Source: JBFMDU01 sp034431935
Lineage (GTDB): Bacteria > Chloroflexota > Dehalococcoidia > GIF9 > JBFMDU01
Assembly (NCBI GenBank): GCA_034431935.1
Contig: DAOUCU010000059.1
Span: 1-64,000, forward strand
Direction: 5' to 3'
DNA: 64,000 nucleotides
Made by a program: the position numbers and the translations under genes. Positions within the stretch are counted from its first letter, which is position 1; each line of letters opens with the position of its first letter. Positions 1-8,715 of the stretch are shown piece by piece. The notes beneath the pieces were generated by a model. The model searched no databases and was not told the DNA's origin. It saw nothing but the letters and a program-made list of their open reading frames with translations.

Positions 1-32
1 TGGTCACTGACTGCTGTCGACGAGGTGTTTCT

Positions 33-1049
33 ATGTTGCCCGTATTAACTCAGGATGCTCAGCAGACTCTGGAGGTGATTCTCTCCTGGTTCCCGCCGGT
101 GGTAAGAGCCAGCCGAAAGGAAAAGCTACTGCGTATGACGGCGGCACTGATGGCCGAGCGAGGCGTCAGGGAGGCGGATAAGACGCTCATAATCGAAGCA
201 GGTAAGTTCATTTCTCGCCCCAGCCTGAGGATACGCTTCGATATTCTTTCCGGTGCTACGGTCCGTCAGCGTGAAGTGGTCAAAGCACCATACCAGGAAA
301 TAGGCGCTTACTATGCGGCTCCGCGGCGGGTGAAGCGCTGGGAGCCGGTGCTGGTGCCGCCACCAAAGCCGGTGGACCAGATGAAGGTGCTGGCTTTCAG
401 CGGTAGTTCCCGAATCGGCGGTAACAGCGACTCGCTGGTCGATGAGGCGCTGAGAGGAGCAAGCTCGGCCGGTGCCAAGGTTGAAAAGATCCATCTCACC
501 AATCTGAAACTGGCGCGATGTACCAACGTGTTAATCCAGCGCGATTACCATAACGCGGTGAAAGTGGTGAAGCCGCTTAAACTGCCATACTGCGAGTACG
601 GGCGGGGTTTTGGCGATGGGACAAAGGGCCAATGCGACCTTCAGGATGGGATTCAGGAGATTTATGCCAAAATACAGGCGGCGGATGCCATTATAATCGG
701 GTTTCCGATTATTAATGGCTGGGAGGGGGATGAGGTAACGGTCTTTCTGGAAAGGTGGGCCCGCTATCACGAGTGCGTCGGGACGCCAGTCAAGCCGGAG
801 CGGCGCAGTATGGTCATCGGTACCTGGGGCACACTCGACGTCGACACCTATGAGCATATTATCGAGAACATTGCCAGCAAGATTGGTATGCGCGGCTTCC
901 CGACCATAGAAGCGGTAGCGGCTACCGGCTTTGTCGGCCTGCTGAGCGGTCTGGATGAGGAAGGGAAGGGCATCGTTTTGCGGTACCCGGAGATACTCAA
1001 GGAGGCGTTTCAAGCGGGGAGGTCACTGGTCACTGGCAAGCTGGACTGA
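33..1049 (+). CDS. Flavodoxin-fold NADPH-dependent FMN reductase-like protein with N-terminal PCP_red-like helical domain
   Basis: 338 residues. Residues 1-60 form a helical segment (LTQDAQQTLE..., then ALMAERGV) that resembles the small domain found at the end of light-independent protochlorophyllide reductase subunits (PCP_red); this is a similarity judged by eye. A linker follows. From about residue 117 there is a flavodoxin-like fold beginning MKVLAFSGSSRIGGNSDSL, the FMN phosphate-binding loop of the NADPH-dependent FMN reductase/iron-sulfur flavoprotein family. The later GFPIINGWEGDEVTVFLERW segment fits the second FMN loop. It is probably a cytosolic electron-transfer flavoprotein; substrate unknown. 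The ATG at 33 has GAGGTG about 7 bases upstream. The next gene is 176 bases away, so this gene closes the preceding transcription unit. Confidence 0.75.
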   Translation: MLPVLTQDAQQTLEVILSWFPPVVRASRKEKLLRMTAALMAERGVREADKTLIIEAGKFISRPSLRIRFDILSGATVRQREVVKAPYQEIGAYYAAPRRVKRWEPVLVPPPKPVDQMKVLAFSGSSRIGGNSDSLVDEALRGASSAGAKVEKIHLTNLKLARCTNVLIQRDYHNAVKVVKPLKLPYCEYGRGFGDGTKGQCDLQDGIQEIYAKIQAADAIIIGFPIINGWEGDEVTVFLERWARYHECVGTPVKPERRSMVIGTWGTLDVDTYEHIIENIASKIGMRGFPTIEAVAATGFVGLLSGLDEEGKGIVLRYPEILKEAFQAGRSLVTGKLD

Positions 1050-1151
1050 CGGTGGTAATGGGAAGAGGAGTATTGTTACGTGTTTATACCGATGAACCGG
1101 TTAAATTCGGATAGTACACTATCGCAAATTAGCCTCCCCGCGTCCGAGCGG

Positions 1152-1179
1152 TTGATTTGTTGAAAAGGCTAAGTATAGA
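1152..1179 (+). promoter_or_regulatory. Candidate promoter for acs-satP
   Basis: TTGATT, 16-base spacer, TATAGA. It lies 46 bases before the acs start inside the 176-base gap, which shows no other clear feature. Judged by eye against the sigma-70 consensus. Confidence 0.4.
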
Positions 1180-1225
1180 GGGAACGAAGTTACCCAAATA
1201 ACAGGTAATCAAAAGGAGTCGACAG

Positions 1226-3202
1226 ATGGCAGAGGGAGCAAAGCAAATCAGTTCCTTGATGGAGGAGAAAAGAGTATTTCCTCCATCCGCGGAGTTCGTC
1301 AGCAAGGCCGCAATCAAGTCCATGGAGGAGTACAGGGATCTCTGGGAAAAATCAGTGAAGGACCCGGAGAAATTCTGGGGCGAGTTGGCCAACCAGCTCG
1401 ACTGGTTTAAGAAGTGGGATAAGTACCTCGAGTATGATTTTAAAGATAAGCCCGAAGTGCGGCATTTCATCGGCGGCAAGATAAATGTTTCTACCAACTG
1501 TATTGACCGACACTGCACAACGTGGAGGCGGAACAAGGCTGCCATTATCTGGCAGGGTGAGCCAGATAACGAGGTCAGGGTATATACCTATCAGCAGTTG
1601 CTCTATGAGGTCAGCAAGTTTGCCAATGTCCTGAAGAAGAATGGCATCAAGAAGGGCGACACCGTTTCGATTTACCTGCCGATGATTCCTGAACTGGCGA
1701 TTGCCATGCTTGCCTGCGCCCGGATTGGCGCTATCCATAGCGTGGTGTTCGGCGGTTTCAGCACTGAGGCTCTTCGTGACCGGATGCTGGACTGCGGCTC
1801 GAAATTGCTGATTACTGCCGACGCCTACTGGCGGAGCGGCAAAGTTATCGGCGCTAAGGCCGGGGCTGACACCGCCGTCGCCCAGTGTCCCAAGGTTGAG
1901 AAGGTCATTGTTGTTAAGAGAATGGGTAGTGAATGCCCGATGACCCCGGGGCGTGATGTCTGGTGGCACGAGGAGATGGCCAGGGAGGATATCTCTGCCA
2001 ATTGTCCGGCCGAAGTGCTCGATGCTGATTCCACCCTTTTCATCCTCTACACTTCCGGTAGTACCGGCAAGCCCAAGGGAGTTCAGCACACCCAGGCCGG
2101 GTATCTCCTTTACACCATGCAGACCATGAAGTGGGTCTTTGATATCAAGGATGAGGACATCTTCTGGTGCACTGCAGACATCGGCTGGATTACCGGTCAC
2201 AGCTATTGTGTTTACGGCCCGCTGGCCGCCGGTGCTACCAGTCTTATGTTTGAATCGGTCCCGACGTATCCCAAAGTCGACCGTTTCTGGCAGATTGTGG
2301 AAAAGTTCAAGGTGAGCGTGTTCTATACAGCACCGACCGTCCTTCGCTCCTTGATGAGGGAGGGGGATGAGTGGCCAAACAGAAGGGACCTCTCCAGCCT
2401 GAGACTGCTTGGCAGTGTCGGCGAGCCGATTAACCCCGAAGCCTGGATGTGGTATTACCGGGTTATCGGTAAGGAAAGGTGTCCGATCGTGGACACATGG
2501 TGGCAGACTGAGACCGGCGGCCACATGATTACGCCCATCCCCGGAGCCACCCCGTTGAAGCCGGGTTCGGCGACTTTTCCTTTCATGGGTGTTGACCCGG
2601 TAATTCTGCGTGAGGATGGTAGTGAGGTCGGCGTAAATGAGGGGGGCTACCTTTGCATACGCAAGCCATGGCCCGGCATGATGCGGTCGCTCTTCGGGGA
2701 TCCGAAGCGTTTTAAGGAAGCTTACTTCACCAAGTTTCCGGGCTATTACTGCGCCGGTGATGGCGCCCGCCGCGACGAGGACGGCTATTTCTGGCTCCTC
2801 GGCCGTATCGACGACGTTATCAAGGTGTCCGGCCATCGTATCGGCACTGCTGAAGTTGAAAGCGCCCTGGTTTCTCATGCCAAGGTTGCCGAGGCGGCGG
2901 TGGTCCCGATGCCTCACGATATCAAGGGTGAGTCTATTTACGCCTACGTTACCCTTAAGGCCGGCGTGCCCAAGAGCCCGGAACTGGCCAAGGAGCTTAT
3001 TGCCCATGTCCGCACCACCATAGGCCCCATCGCGGCTCCTGAGAAGATACAGTTTGCGGACGCTCTCCCCAAGACACGCAGCGGCAAAATCATGCGCCGG
3101 ATTCTGGTGAAAATCGCCTCCGGTGATGTTTCGAATCTGGGCGATACCAGCACCCTGGCTGACCCGAGCGTGGTTGACCAGCTCGTTAAAGGCAGAGTCT
3201 AA
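1226..3202 (+). CDS. acs: Acetyl-CoA synthetase (AMP-forming)
   Basis: 658 residues, the usual full length for Acs. It activates acetate to acetyl-CoA with ATP through acetyl-AMP, in the cytosol. The P-loop YTSGSTGKPKGV lies at about residues 274-285, the family WWQTETGG motif in the middle, the GRIDDVIKVSGHRIGTAEVE hinge region in the C-terminal third, and the conserved catalytic lysine in RSGKIMRRIL at about residue 620. That lysine is the one inactivated by acetylation in other bacteria. The ATG at 1226 follows AAGGAG with good spacing. satP is 39 bases downstream and probably co-transcribed, and a CoA-transferase/GNAT fusion is convergent beyond it, so this is an acetate-handling locus. 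Confidence 0.97.
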   Translation: MAEGAKQISSLMEEKRVFPPSAEFVSKAAIKSMEEYRDLWEKSVKDPEKFWGELANQLDWFKKWDKYLEYDFKDKPEVRHFIGGKINVSTNCIDRHCTTWRRNKAAIIWQGEPDNEVRVYTYQQLLYEVSKFANVLKKNGIKKGDTVSIYLPMIPELAIAMLACARIGAIHSVVFGGFSTEALRDRMLDCGSKLLITADAYWRSGKVIGAKAGADTAVAQCPKVEKVIVVKRMGSECPMTPGRDVWWHEEMAREDISANCPAEVLDADSTLFILYTSGSTGKPKGVQHTQAGYLLYTMQTMKWVFDIKDEDIFWCTADIGWITGHSYCVYGPLAAGATSLMFESVPTYPKVDRFWQIVEKFKVSVFYTAPTVLRSLMREGDEWPNRRDLSSLRLLGSVGEPINPEAWMWYYRVIGKERCPIVDTWWQTETGGHMITPIPGATPLKPGSATFPFMGVDPVILREDGSEVGVNEGGYLCIRKPWPGMMRSLFGDPKRFKEAYFTKFPGYYCAGDGARRDEDGYFWLLGRIDDVIKVSGHRIGTAEVESALVSHAKVAEAAVVPMPHDIKGESIYAYVTLKAGVPKSPELAKELIAHVRTTIGPIAAPEKIQFADALPKTRSGKIMRRILVKIASGDVSNLGDTSTLADPSVVDQLVKGRV

Positions 3203-3241
3203 GAGCCATCAAAGAAACGTTTTAAGGAGGTTTTCCAACAC

Positions 3242-3799
3242 ATGTCTTCCACCGAAGCGGGACAGGTGAAGTGGGCGCACCCGGGAGCACTCGGTCTGAT
3301 GTGCTTCGGGTTCAACACTATCCTGCTCCAAATCCACAACATCGGACTCATCAAGGGCGATATCCCCATCCTGTACGCTTTCTTCTGGGGAGGACTGGCT
3401 CAGGTCGTTTGTGGCATAATTGACGCCCGCCGGGGCGATACCTTCGGATTCACGGCCTTTACCGCCTACGGATTCTTCTGGATTGGTCTGGCATTCTTGC
3501 ACTTCTTTGGCTATACCAAGGACTCCGCCGGCTTAGCGTGGGCCATGTTGTTATGGGGGTTGTTTACCCTGTACATGACTTTCCCGGCCACCAAGGTCTC
3601 GGTTACCCATACCATCATCTTCGCGTCTTTAACGGTGCTTTTTTTCCTGCTGGCGGGCGCCTTCTTCGGTTTCTTGCCGGTGCAGGTAGCCGGCTGGGAG
3701 GGACTTATCTGCGGTGGTTCCGCTGTTTACGGTTCTGCGGCGGTCATCTTTAACGATAAGTATGGCAGGTGGGTGCTACCCCTCGGCTTGCCGAAGTAG
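3242..3799 (+). CDS. satP: Acetate/succinate transporter, GPR1/FUN34/YaaH (SatP) family
   Basis: 185 residues, six predicted membrane segments, family length. The N-terminal family motif (NPxPLGL in relatives) appears as HPGALGL, followed by CFGFNTILLQIHNIG. FGFTAFTAYGFFWIGL and GWEGLICGGSAVYGSAA match conserved segments of the family. It should move acetate (possibly succinate) across the cytoplasmic membrane, probably as a proton symporter or channel. A strong AAGGAGG at 3224-3230 precedes the ATG. Position directly behind acs fits acetate uptake followed by activation. A strong hairpin follows the gene. Confidence 0.93.
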   Translation: MSSTEAGQVKWAHPGALGLMCFGFNTILLQIHNIGLIKGDIPILYAFFWGGLAQVVCGIIDARRGDTFGFTAFTAYGFFWIGLAFLHFFGYTKDSAGLAWAMLLWGLFTLYMTFPATKVSVTHTIIFASLTVLFFLLAGAFFGFLPVQVAGWEGLICGGSAVYGSAAVIFNDKYGRWVLPLGLPK

Positions 3800-3835
3800 C
3801 GTGGCGTTGGACTGAAGGCACATAACTGGTGGACA

Positions 3836-3872
3836 AACAGAATGGCGGCGTTCTCAACGCCGCCATTCTGTT
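3836..3872. terminator. Bidirectional intrinsic terminator between satP and the convergent CoA-transferase gene
   Basis: A perfect 17-base-pair stem (left arm 3836-3852, right arm 3856-3872) with a three-base loop. It sits between two convergent genes. The arm ends AA and TT give only short T tracts on each strand. Confidence 0.8.
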
Positions 3873-3926
3873 AGGGCGTAAACTAAACAACTGAGTGATA
3901 GTCGAACCGTGGTCTGATTTCGCCAG

Positions 3927-5864
3927 TCAGGCCATGCGGTTGCTGAAGTCGTTTGTCTGGCCGGGTGGCGGTTCTTCTTCGAAACTTGTCTTTAAGGTAC
4001 ACATCCCCTCATCCTCTTTTTCGATATTGAAGCCGCTCTTGCACAGTACGTGGATAACCGCTCTGTTGTCAGCCAGCGCTTCAGCCGTACAACCGAGAAG
4101 CCCTTCGCGGCGCGCGATGTAGGTAAGGTATTTTAGCAGTTCAGTGCCGACTCCCCTGTTCTGGTAATCGTCACGAATCGCCAGGGCGGTTTCAGCATGA
4201 TGAGTTTTTTCATTGATGAAGTACTGGCCCAGTCCGATAATCTCTTCTCTTTCGCCGCGTTTGATAATCGCCAGTATCGCCATTTCTCGGTTGTAATCGA
4301 CCACCACGAAGCTCTGGAGCCGCTCGTGAGGCATGTCCTGGCGGCGGTTCAGGAACCTGCGGTACATGCTTATATCGGAGAACGAGTAGAAGAAGTCCTT
4401 GAGTTTCGGCTCGTCGCTGATGCGGACCGGCCTTATGAAGATTTCAAGCCCTGACTTGGTGGTACGATAGGTTTCAAGGTGCTCCGGGTACTCGCCGCCC
4501 TTGCCCGTAACGTATTTCTGGTCCTGGTAGATAAGACGGCGTTTCTTGGCCTCCTCGATGAGCCAGGGCCGGAACTTCGGATGGGCGATGGCGATAAGCT
4601 CCATGGCCCTTTCCCGGATGTTCTTGCCGTGGAGATAGGCAATGCCGTATTCAGTCACGACATAGTGAATGTCGCCGCGGTTTAACGTCACGCCGGCGCC
4701 TTCTTTGAGGAAGGGTACGATTCTGGAGACTTCGCCATTCTCGGCGGTGGACTGAAGGGCGACGATTGTGCGCCCGCCGGGAGACAGGACAGCCCCGCGC
4801 ATGAAATCGGCCTGACCGCCGATACCGCTGTAAAAAGTCTGACCGATTGATTCGGCTGTGGCCTGGCCGGTGAGGTCGATTTCGAGAGCGCTGTTGATCG
4901 CTACCATGTTGCGGTGCCGGGCGATGACGAGCGGGTTGTTGGTGTAGTCGATCCGGCGGAACTCGATGGAAGGGTTATCGTGAATGAATTCATAGGTTGC
5001 CTTCTTGCCCATGCAGTAGGAGGCAATTGTCTTGCCCATGTTGACATTCTTTCGGCTGTTATCGATCGTGCCCTTCTTGATGAGGTCAACGATCCCATCC
5101 CAGAGCACCTCAGTATGAACTCCGAGGTGGGCTTTTCCTTCCAGGTGCGGCATGATGGCATTTGGTATATCGCCATAGCCGACCTCGATCGTGTCGCCGT
5201 CCTTTATCAGGCTGGCGACGTATTTGCCGATACGCCGTGTCTCTTCACCGTCGGTCGGGCTGTCGAATTCGAGGATGGGTTCATCGTATGGTACGATGAA
5301 GTTGACATTTTTAATGTGAATGAAGCCGTCGCCGTGCACTCTGGGCATGAATGAGTTAACCTGAGCGATTACCGTAGAAGCATTCTCGGCGGCGGCCTTG
5401 ACGACATCAACACTGACTCCGAGGCTCATATACCCGTGTTCGTCGGGAGGGGAGGTCTGGATTAGGGCCACATCAATAGGGACAGCTTTGCGATAGAACA
5501 ATTCGGGGACTTCTGAGAGGAAAATCGGCGTGTAGTCGGCAGTCCCCTGGTTGACCGCCTCGCGACTGTTGCTGGCGACGAAGAAAGAATTGTGTCGAAA
5601 GTTGTGCTGGAATTTTTCGTCGGCGTAAGGCGAATAGCCCAGAGTCCAGATATGGATGACTTCAGCATCGAAGAAAGCTTTGGGGTGGGTCTCGACGTAG
5701 TTGATCAGAGCACGGACGAGGTACTGTGGTTCGCCGCAGGCGGAGCTTATGAAAATGCGGTCGCCACGGTGAATATGACTGAATACCTCGTCCTCGAGAC
5801 GAAACTTCTCGGGGTACTTATTCCTGACCTCTTCAAGCCTGGCTGTCTTCTGTAGAAGACTCAT
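3927..5864 (-). CDS. Acetyl-CoA hydrolase/CoA-transferase family protein fused to a GNAT acetyltransferase domain
   Basis: 645 residues. Residues 1-470 form a full acetyl-CoA hydrolase/4-hydroxybutyrate CoA-transferase module, with EVGYGDIPNAI at 227-237 and LGVHTEV at 247-253. E252 is the probable catalytic glutamate that carries the CoA thioester. Residues 474-628 are a GNAT N-acetyltransferase with the acetyl-CoA loop QNRGVGTELL (568-577). The transferase part probably swaps CoA between acyl-CoA and acetate. The GNAT part could acetylate a protein, and acs next door is a natural candidate because Acs enzymes are controlled by lysine acetylation; this is inference. ATG 5864 is 69 bases from a well-formed promoter. 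Convergent with satP. Confidence 0.88.
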   Translation of the reverse strand: MSLLQKTARLEEVRNKYPEKFRLEDEVFSHIHRGDRIFISSACGEPQYLVRALINYVETHPKAFFDAEVIHIWTLGYSPYADEKFQHNFRHNSFFVASNSREAVNQGTADYTPIFLSEVPELFYRKAVPIDVALIQTSPPDEHGYMSLGVSVDVVKAAAENASTVIAQVNSFMPRVHGDGFIHIKNVNFIVPYDEPILEFDSPTDGEETRRIGKYVASLIKDGDTIEVGYGDIPNAIMPHLEGKAHLGVHTEVLWDGIVDLIKKGTIDNSRKNVNMGKTIASYCMGKKATYEFIHDNPSIEFRRIDYTNNPLVIARHRNMVAINSALEIDLTGQATAESIGQTFYSGIGGQADFMRGAVLSPGGRTIVALQSTAENGEVSRIVPFLKEGAGVTLNRGDIHYVVTEYGIAYLHGKNIRERAMELIAIAHPKFRPWLIEEAKKRRLIYQDQKYVTGKGGEYPEHLETYRTTKSGLEIFIRPVRISDEPKLKDFFYSFSDISMYRRFLNRRQDMPHERLQSFVVVDYNREMAILAIIKRGEREEIIGLGQYFINEKTHHAETALAIRDDYQNRGVGTELLKYLTYIARREGLLGCTAEALADNRAVIHVLCKSGFNIEKEDEGMCTLKTSFEEEPPPGQTNDFSNRMA

Positions 5865-5932
5865 TCACGTCCCCCAACGTGCACCTTTCAGGGACTGGCA
5901 GTGGATACCACTAAGTAATTACCCTGAAGCTT

Positions 5933-5961
5933 ATTCTACATCTGGACTCGTGCCTTTTCAA
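5933..5961 (-). promoter_or_regulatory. Promoter for the CoA-transferase/GNAT gene
   Basis: On the reverse strand: TTGAAA, 17-base spacer, TAGAAT, each element one mismatch from consensus. The expected start of transcription leaves a leader of about 60 bases. Confidence 0.65.
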
Positions 5962-6028
5962 CGTAGTGACTTCCGGGAATAATGTGATGAAGAAAGCTGT
6001 CGGGACGCAGGTCGGAAAGAAAATGAGA

Positions 6029-6049
6029 AACTGGTCTGTTAGACCAGTT
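6029..6049 (-). terminator. Intrinsic terminator of mtaB
   Basis: Nine-base-pair stem with a three-base loop, AACTGGTCT and its complement, overlapping the mtaB stop codon. On the reverse strand it is followed by the T-rich run TTCTCATTTTCTTT. Confidence 0.7.
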
Positions 6050-7304
6050 CACCCCATAGTCCGTTGCTGGCGTATCCAATGAGCCGGGCATGAAGGAACA
6101 TGTTGGTGATGGGCCTTCCGCTTTTCGTAAAGACACGAAGGTAGTTTGAAGTCAAACCGGAGTAGATCCCGCTTCCCGGCAGCGTCTCGGCTTCCCAGAG
6201 TATCCGTTGTACGGAACCGATCATGTTCTCTCGGAATTTTCTCGCTGAACTGCGCGCCAGGCTTAATGCTTTAAGTGTCCGTTCCCGTTTGACTGATACT
6301 GGTACTTGTTGCGGCATCCCAGCGGCGGCCGTTTCCGGCCGTGGCGAGAATGGGAAAACATGCACGGCAGAGAAACCGCACGCCTCGACGAAGGCACAGC
6401 TTTCGGCGAAGTGGCGGTCATTCTCGCCGGGGAAACCAATAATGAGGTCGGTGGTAATGCCGGCGTCTGGCACATATTCGCGAATCATGGCCAGGGTTTG
6501 GCGGTAGGCGTTTGCTGAGTAACCCCGCTTCATTGCGGCCAAGGTGGCATCGCAGCCGCTCTGGAGGGCGACATGGAAATGACGGGCTAGCCTGGGGTCC
6601 TGCCAGGATGACAGCATCTCCGCCGTAATCTGGCGCGGCTGGAGTGATGACAGATGCAGTCTCTCCAGCGAGGTCTCATTGAGAACACGTTTGATAAGCC
6701 CGGCGAGATTAACGGTCTGGTGGTTGTAGGTTCCGATTTCCGTTCCGGTCAGCACGACCTCTTTGTATCCCATGGCGATGCGGCGGTTTATCTCGGCCAC
6801 GACCTGGTCAGGCGGTGTTGAATAAACGTCATGACGTATTCTGGGCACGATGCAATAGGCGCAGGAACGGTGACAGCCGTCCTGAATTTTGATAAAACTG
6901 CGCGTCCTGAATCGCGGTTGGGGTGCGTTGTCGGTGTTGTTGTGTGTATCGTTGCCAAGGCGTTGTGCAATGAGCTGAGCGAGACGTTCTTTGTCGTGGT
7001 TACCGTAGATTAGGTCGGCACCGAGGCGGTTAAGCTCGGGTGCCGCCCTTTCGGCATAGCACCCGGTGACTATTACCAGACTGTCTGGGCTCTGCCGGCG
7101 CGCCCGTCTTAGCCATTGCCGTGCTTTGCGGTCGGCAACGTGGGTAACGGTGCAGGTATTGAGCACCATCACGTCTGCGGGACTATCATCAGTCACGGCA
7201 TATCCAAAGCTGGCGAGTTGCAGGGCGATACTTTCGCTCTCGGCCTGGTTAAGCTTGCAGCCATGGGTTTGCAGGCATATCCTTATGGGTTTGGAGTTTC
7301 CCAT
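6039..7304 (-). CDS. mtaB: tRNA t6A37 methylthiotransferase MtaB (radical SAM)
   Basis: 421 residues. It adds a methylthio group to N6-threonylcarbamoyladenosine at tRNA position 37. The N-terminal MTTase domain carries the three auxiliary-cluster cysteines C16 (THGCKLNQAES), C51 (LNTCTVTHVADRK) and C82 (VTGCYAE). The radical-SAM cluster motif is C144-x3-C148-x2-C151 in DGCHRSCAYCIVPRIR. The C-terminal part has a short TRAM-like region. THGCKLNQ together with TCTVTHVADRK favours MtaB over MiaB or RimO. ATG 7304 lies only 8 bases from a near-perfect -10 box and has no Shine-Dalgarno sequence, so a leaderless mRNA is likely. Confidence 0.92.
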   Translation of the reverse strand: MGNSKPIRICLQTHGCKLNQAESESIALQLASFGYAVTDDSPADVMVLNTCTVTHVADRKARQWLRRARRQSPDSLVIVTGCYAERAAPELNRLGADLIYGNHDKERLAQLIAQRLGNDTHNNTDNAPQPRFRTRSFIKIQDGCHRSCAYCIVPRIRHDVYSTPPDQVVAEINRRIAMGYKEVVLTGTEIGTYNHQTVNLAGLIKRVLNETSLERLHLSSLQPRQITAEMLSSWQDPRLARHFHVALQSGCDATLAAMKRGYSANAYRQTLAMIREYVPDAGITTDLIIGFPGENDRHFAESCAFVEACGFSAVHVFPFSPRPETAAAGMPQQVPVSVKRERTLKALSLARSSARKFRENMIGSVQRILWEAETLPGSGIYSGLTSNYLRVFTKSGRPITNMFLHARLIGYASNGLWGELV

Positions 7305-7312
7305 ATCATGGC

Positions 7313-7341
7313 ATTATAAGATTGGCCCGGCAGGTGGTCAA
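7313..7341 (-). promoter_or_regulatory. Strong promoter of mtaB, placed for leaderless transcription
   Basis: Reverse strand: TTGACC, 17-base spacer, TATAAT. Transcription would begin at about 7306-7304, on or within two bases of the mtaB ATG. Confidence 0.8.
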
Positions 7342-7382
7342 AAAAGTCAGGGTTATCCCTGCCTGGGACTGTACGAGTCGTT

Positions 7383-7412
7383 TTGCAAGGGTTGTCTCGT
7401 TTGTGGTATAAA
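7383..7412 (+). promoter_or_regulatory. Candidate promoter of fabF-recJ
   Basis: TTGCAA, 18-base spacer, TATAAA, about 50 bases before fabF, in the region divergent from mtaB. Confidence 0.5.
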
Positions 7413-7464
7413 CCGCGGAACTAGTGGCGGGTGTCCCGCTCGGGTAATGGAGGCATTGGCAATT

Positions 7465-8715
7465 ATGAGTCGTCGTGTTGTGGTTACCGGACTTGGGGTT
7501 ATCAGTCCTCTCGGGTTGAATGTTGCGGATACCTGGAAGAATGCCATATCCGGCAAGTCAGGTGTCGGCCCGATTACCCATTTTGATGCTAGCGGGTATG
7601 AAGTCAGAATTGCTGCGGAAGTTAAGGGGTTCGACCCCGGCGTCTATTTGGACCGCAAAGAAGCCCGGCACATGGACAGGTTCAGCCAGTTCGCGCTGGC
7701 GGCGACACTTCAGGCGATGCGGGAATCGGGTCTGAAGGTGGACGAGACGAATCAGGACGATGTTGGCGTGCTGTTTGGAAGCGGTGTCGGCGGCATACTT
7801 ACTATTTACAATCAGGTCAGGATGCTTGTGGAAAAAGGTCATGACCGGGTGAGCCCATTCACCGTCCCGATGATGATTGCTGATGCGGCTTCGGGGCAGA
7901 TTTCCATCAGGCTCGGCGTGCGCGGGCCAAATCTCTGCGCCACGTCGGCGTGTTCGAGCAGTTCCGATGCTATCGGTGAGGCTTATGAGATAGTAAAGCG
8001 CGGTGATGCAGTAGCGATGATAACCGGCGGCAGTGAAGCGCCGATTAACCCGTTTGGCATCGCCGGGTTTCACGCGGCACGGGCACTTTCCACCAGTAAT
8101 GCTGAGCCAGAGAAAGCCTCACGGCCGTTCGACGCCAAGCGTGATGGTTTCGTAATGGGAGAAGGCGCTGCGGTGCTGGTTCTTGAGGAGCTCGAGCATG
8201 CTCTGGCCAGAGGAGCCAGGATCATCGCTGAGATAGTCGGCTACGGGGCGACCAGCGATGCCTACCACATAACTCAGCCCATGGAAGATGGTGATGGGGC
8301 TGGTCGGGCCATGATGAAAGCATTGAAGAAAGCTGGCCTCCGGCCGTCGGACGTGAACTATATCAATGCCCACGGGACTTCGACACCGCTTAACGACAAG
8401 TGTGAGACTATTGCTATTAAGAAAGTGTTCGGCGAGTATGCACGCTCAATCCCGATTAGCTCGACAAAGTCGATGACCGGGCATTTACTGGGGGCGGCGG
8501 GGGCTCTGGAGGCTGTTTTTACCATCCTTGCCATCAGGGACGGTATCGTCCCGCCGACTATCAACCTGGTTAACGCTGATCCGGACTGTGACCTTGACTA
8601 TGTTCCTAATCAGGCGCGTCAGGTGGAGGTCGAAGTTGCAATGTCAAATACCTTTGGCTTCGGCGGTCATAACTCGGTGTTGGTCTTCAGAAGGTACACC
8701 GGGGCGCCGGCGTGA
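7465..8715 (+). CDS. fabF: 3-oxoacyl-[acyl-carrier-protein] synthase II
   Basis: 416 residues when started at ATG 7465 (MSRRVVVTGLGVISPLG), the classical FabF N-terminus. An in-frame ATG at 7447 would overlap the GGAGG used as ribosome site, and a much longer upstream frame is not credible because it runs through the promoters. FabF elongates acyl-ACP with malonyl-ACP in fatty acid synthesis. The catalytic triad is in place: C163 (SACSSSSDAIG), H303 (NAHGTSTPLND) and H340 (KSMTGH), with K335. The usual TACAT around the nucleophile is SACSS here. The stop overlaps the recJ GTG start by four bases, so translation is probably coupled. Confidence 0.95.
   Translation: MSRRVVVTGLGVISPLGLNVADTWKNAISGKSGVGPITHFDASGYEVRIAAEVKGFDPGVYLDRKEARHMDRFSQFALAATLQAMRESGLKVDETNQDDVGVLFGSGVGGILTIYNQVRMLVEKGHDRVSPFTVPMMIADAASGQISIRLGVRGPNLCATSACSSSSDAIGEAYEIVKRGDAVAMITGGSEAPINPFGIAGFHAARALSTSNAEPEKASRPFDAKRDGFVMGEGAAVLVLEELEHALARGARIIAEIVGYGATSDAYHITQPMEDGDGAGRAMMKALKKAGLRPSDVNYINAHGTSTPLNDKCETIAIKKVFGEYARSIPISSTKSMTGHLLGAAGALEAVFTILAIRDGIVPPTINLVNADPDCDLDYVPNQARQVEVEVAMSNTFGFGGHNSVLVFRRYTGAPA

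Noticed and set aside
1352..3007. 551-codon open frame on the reverse strand inside acs
   Set aside because: Mirror frame of a strongly coding GC-rich gene; no recognisable domain and no ribosome site, while the forward protein is a complete Acs.
7066..7464. Upstream extension of fabF
   Set aside because: It runs through mtaB and two promoters; FabF begins at MSRRVVVTG.
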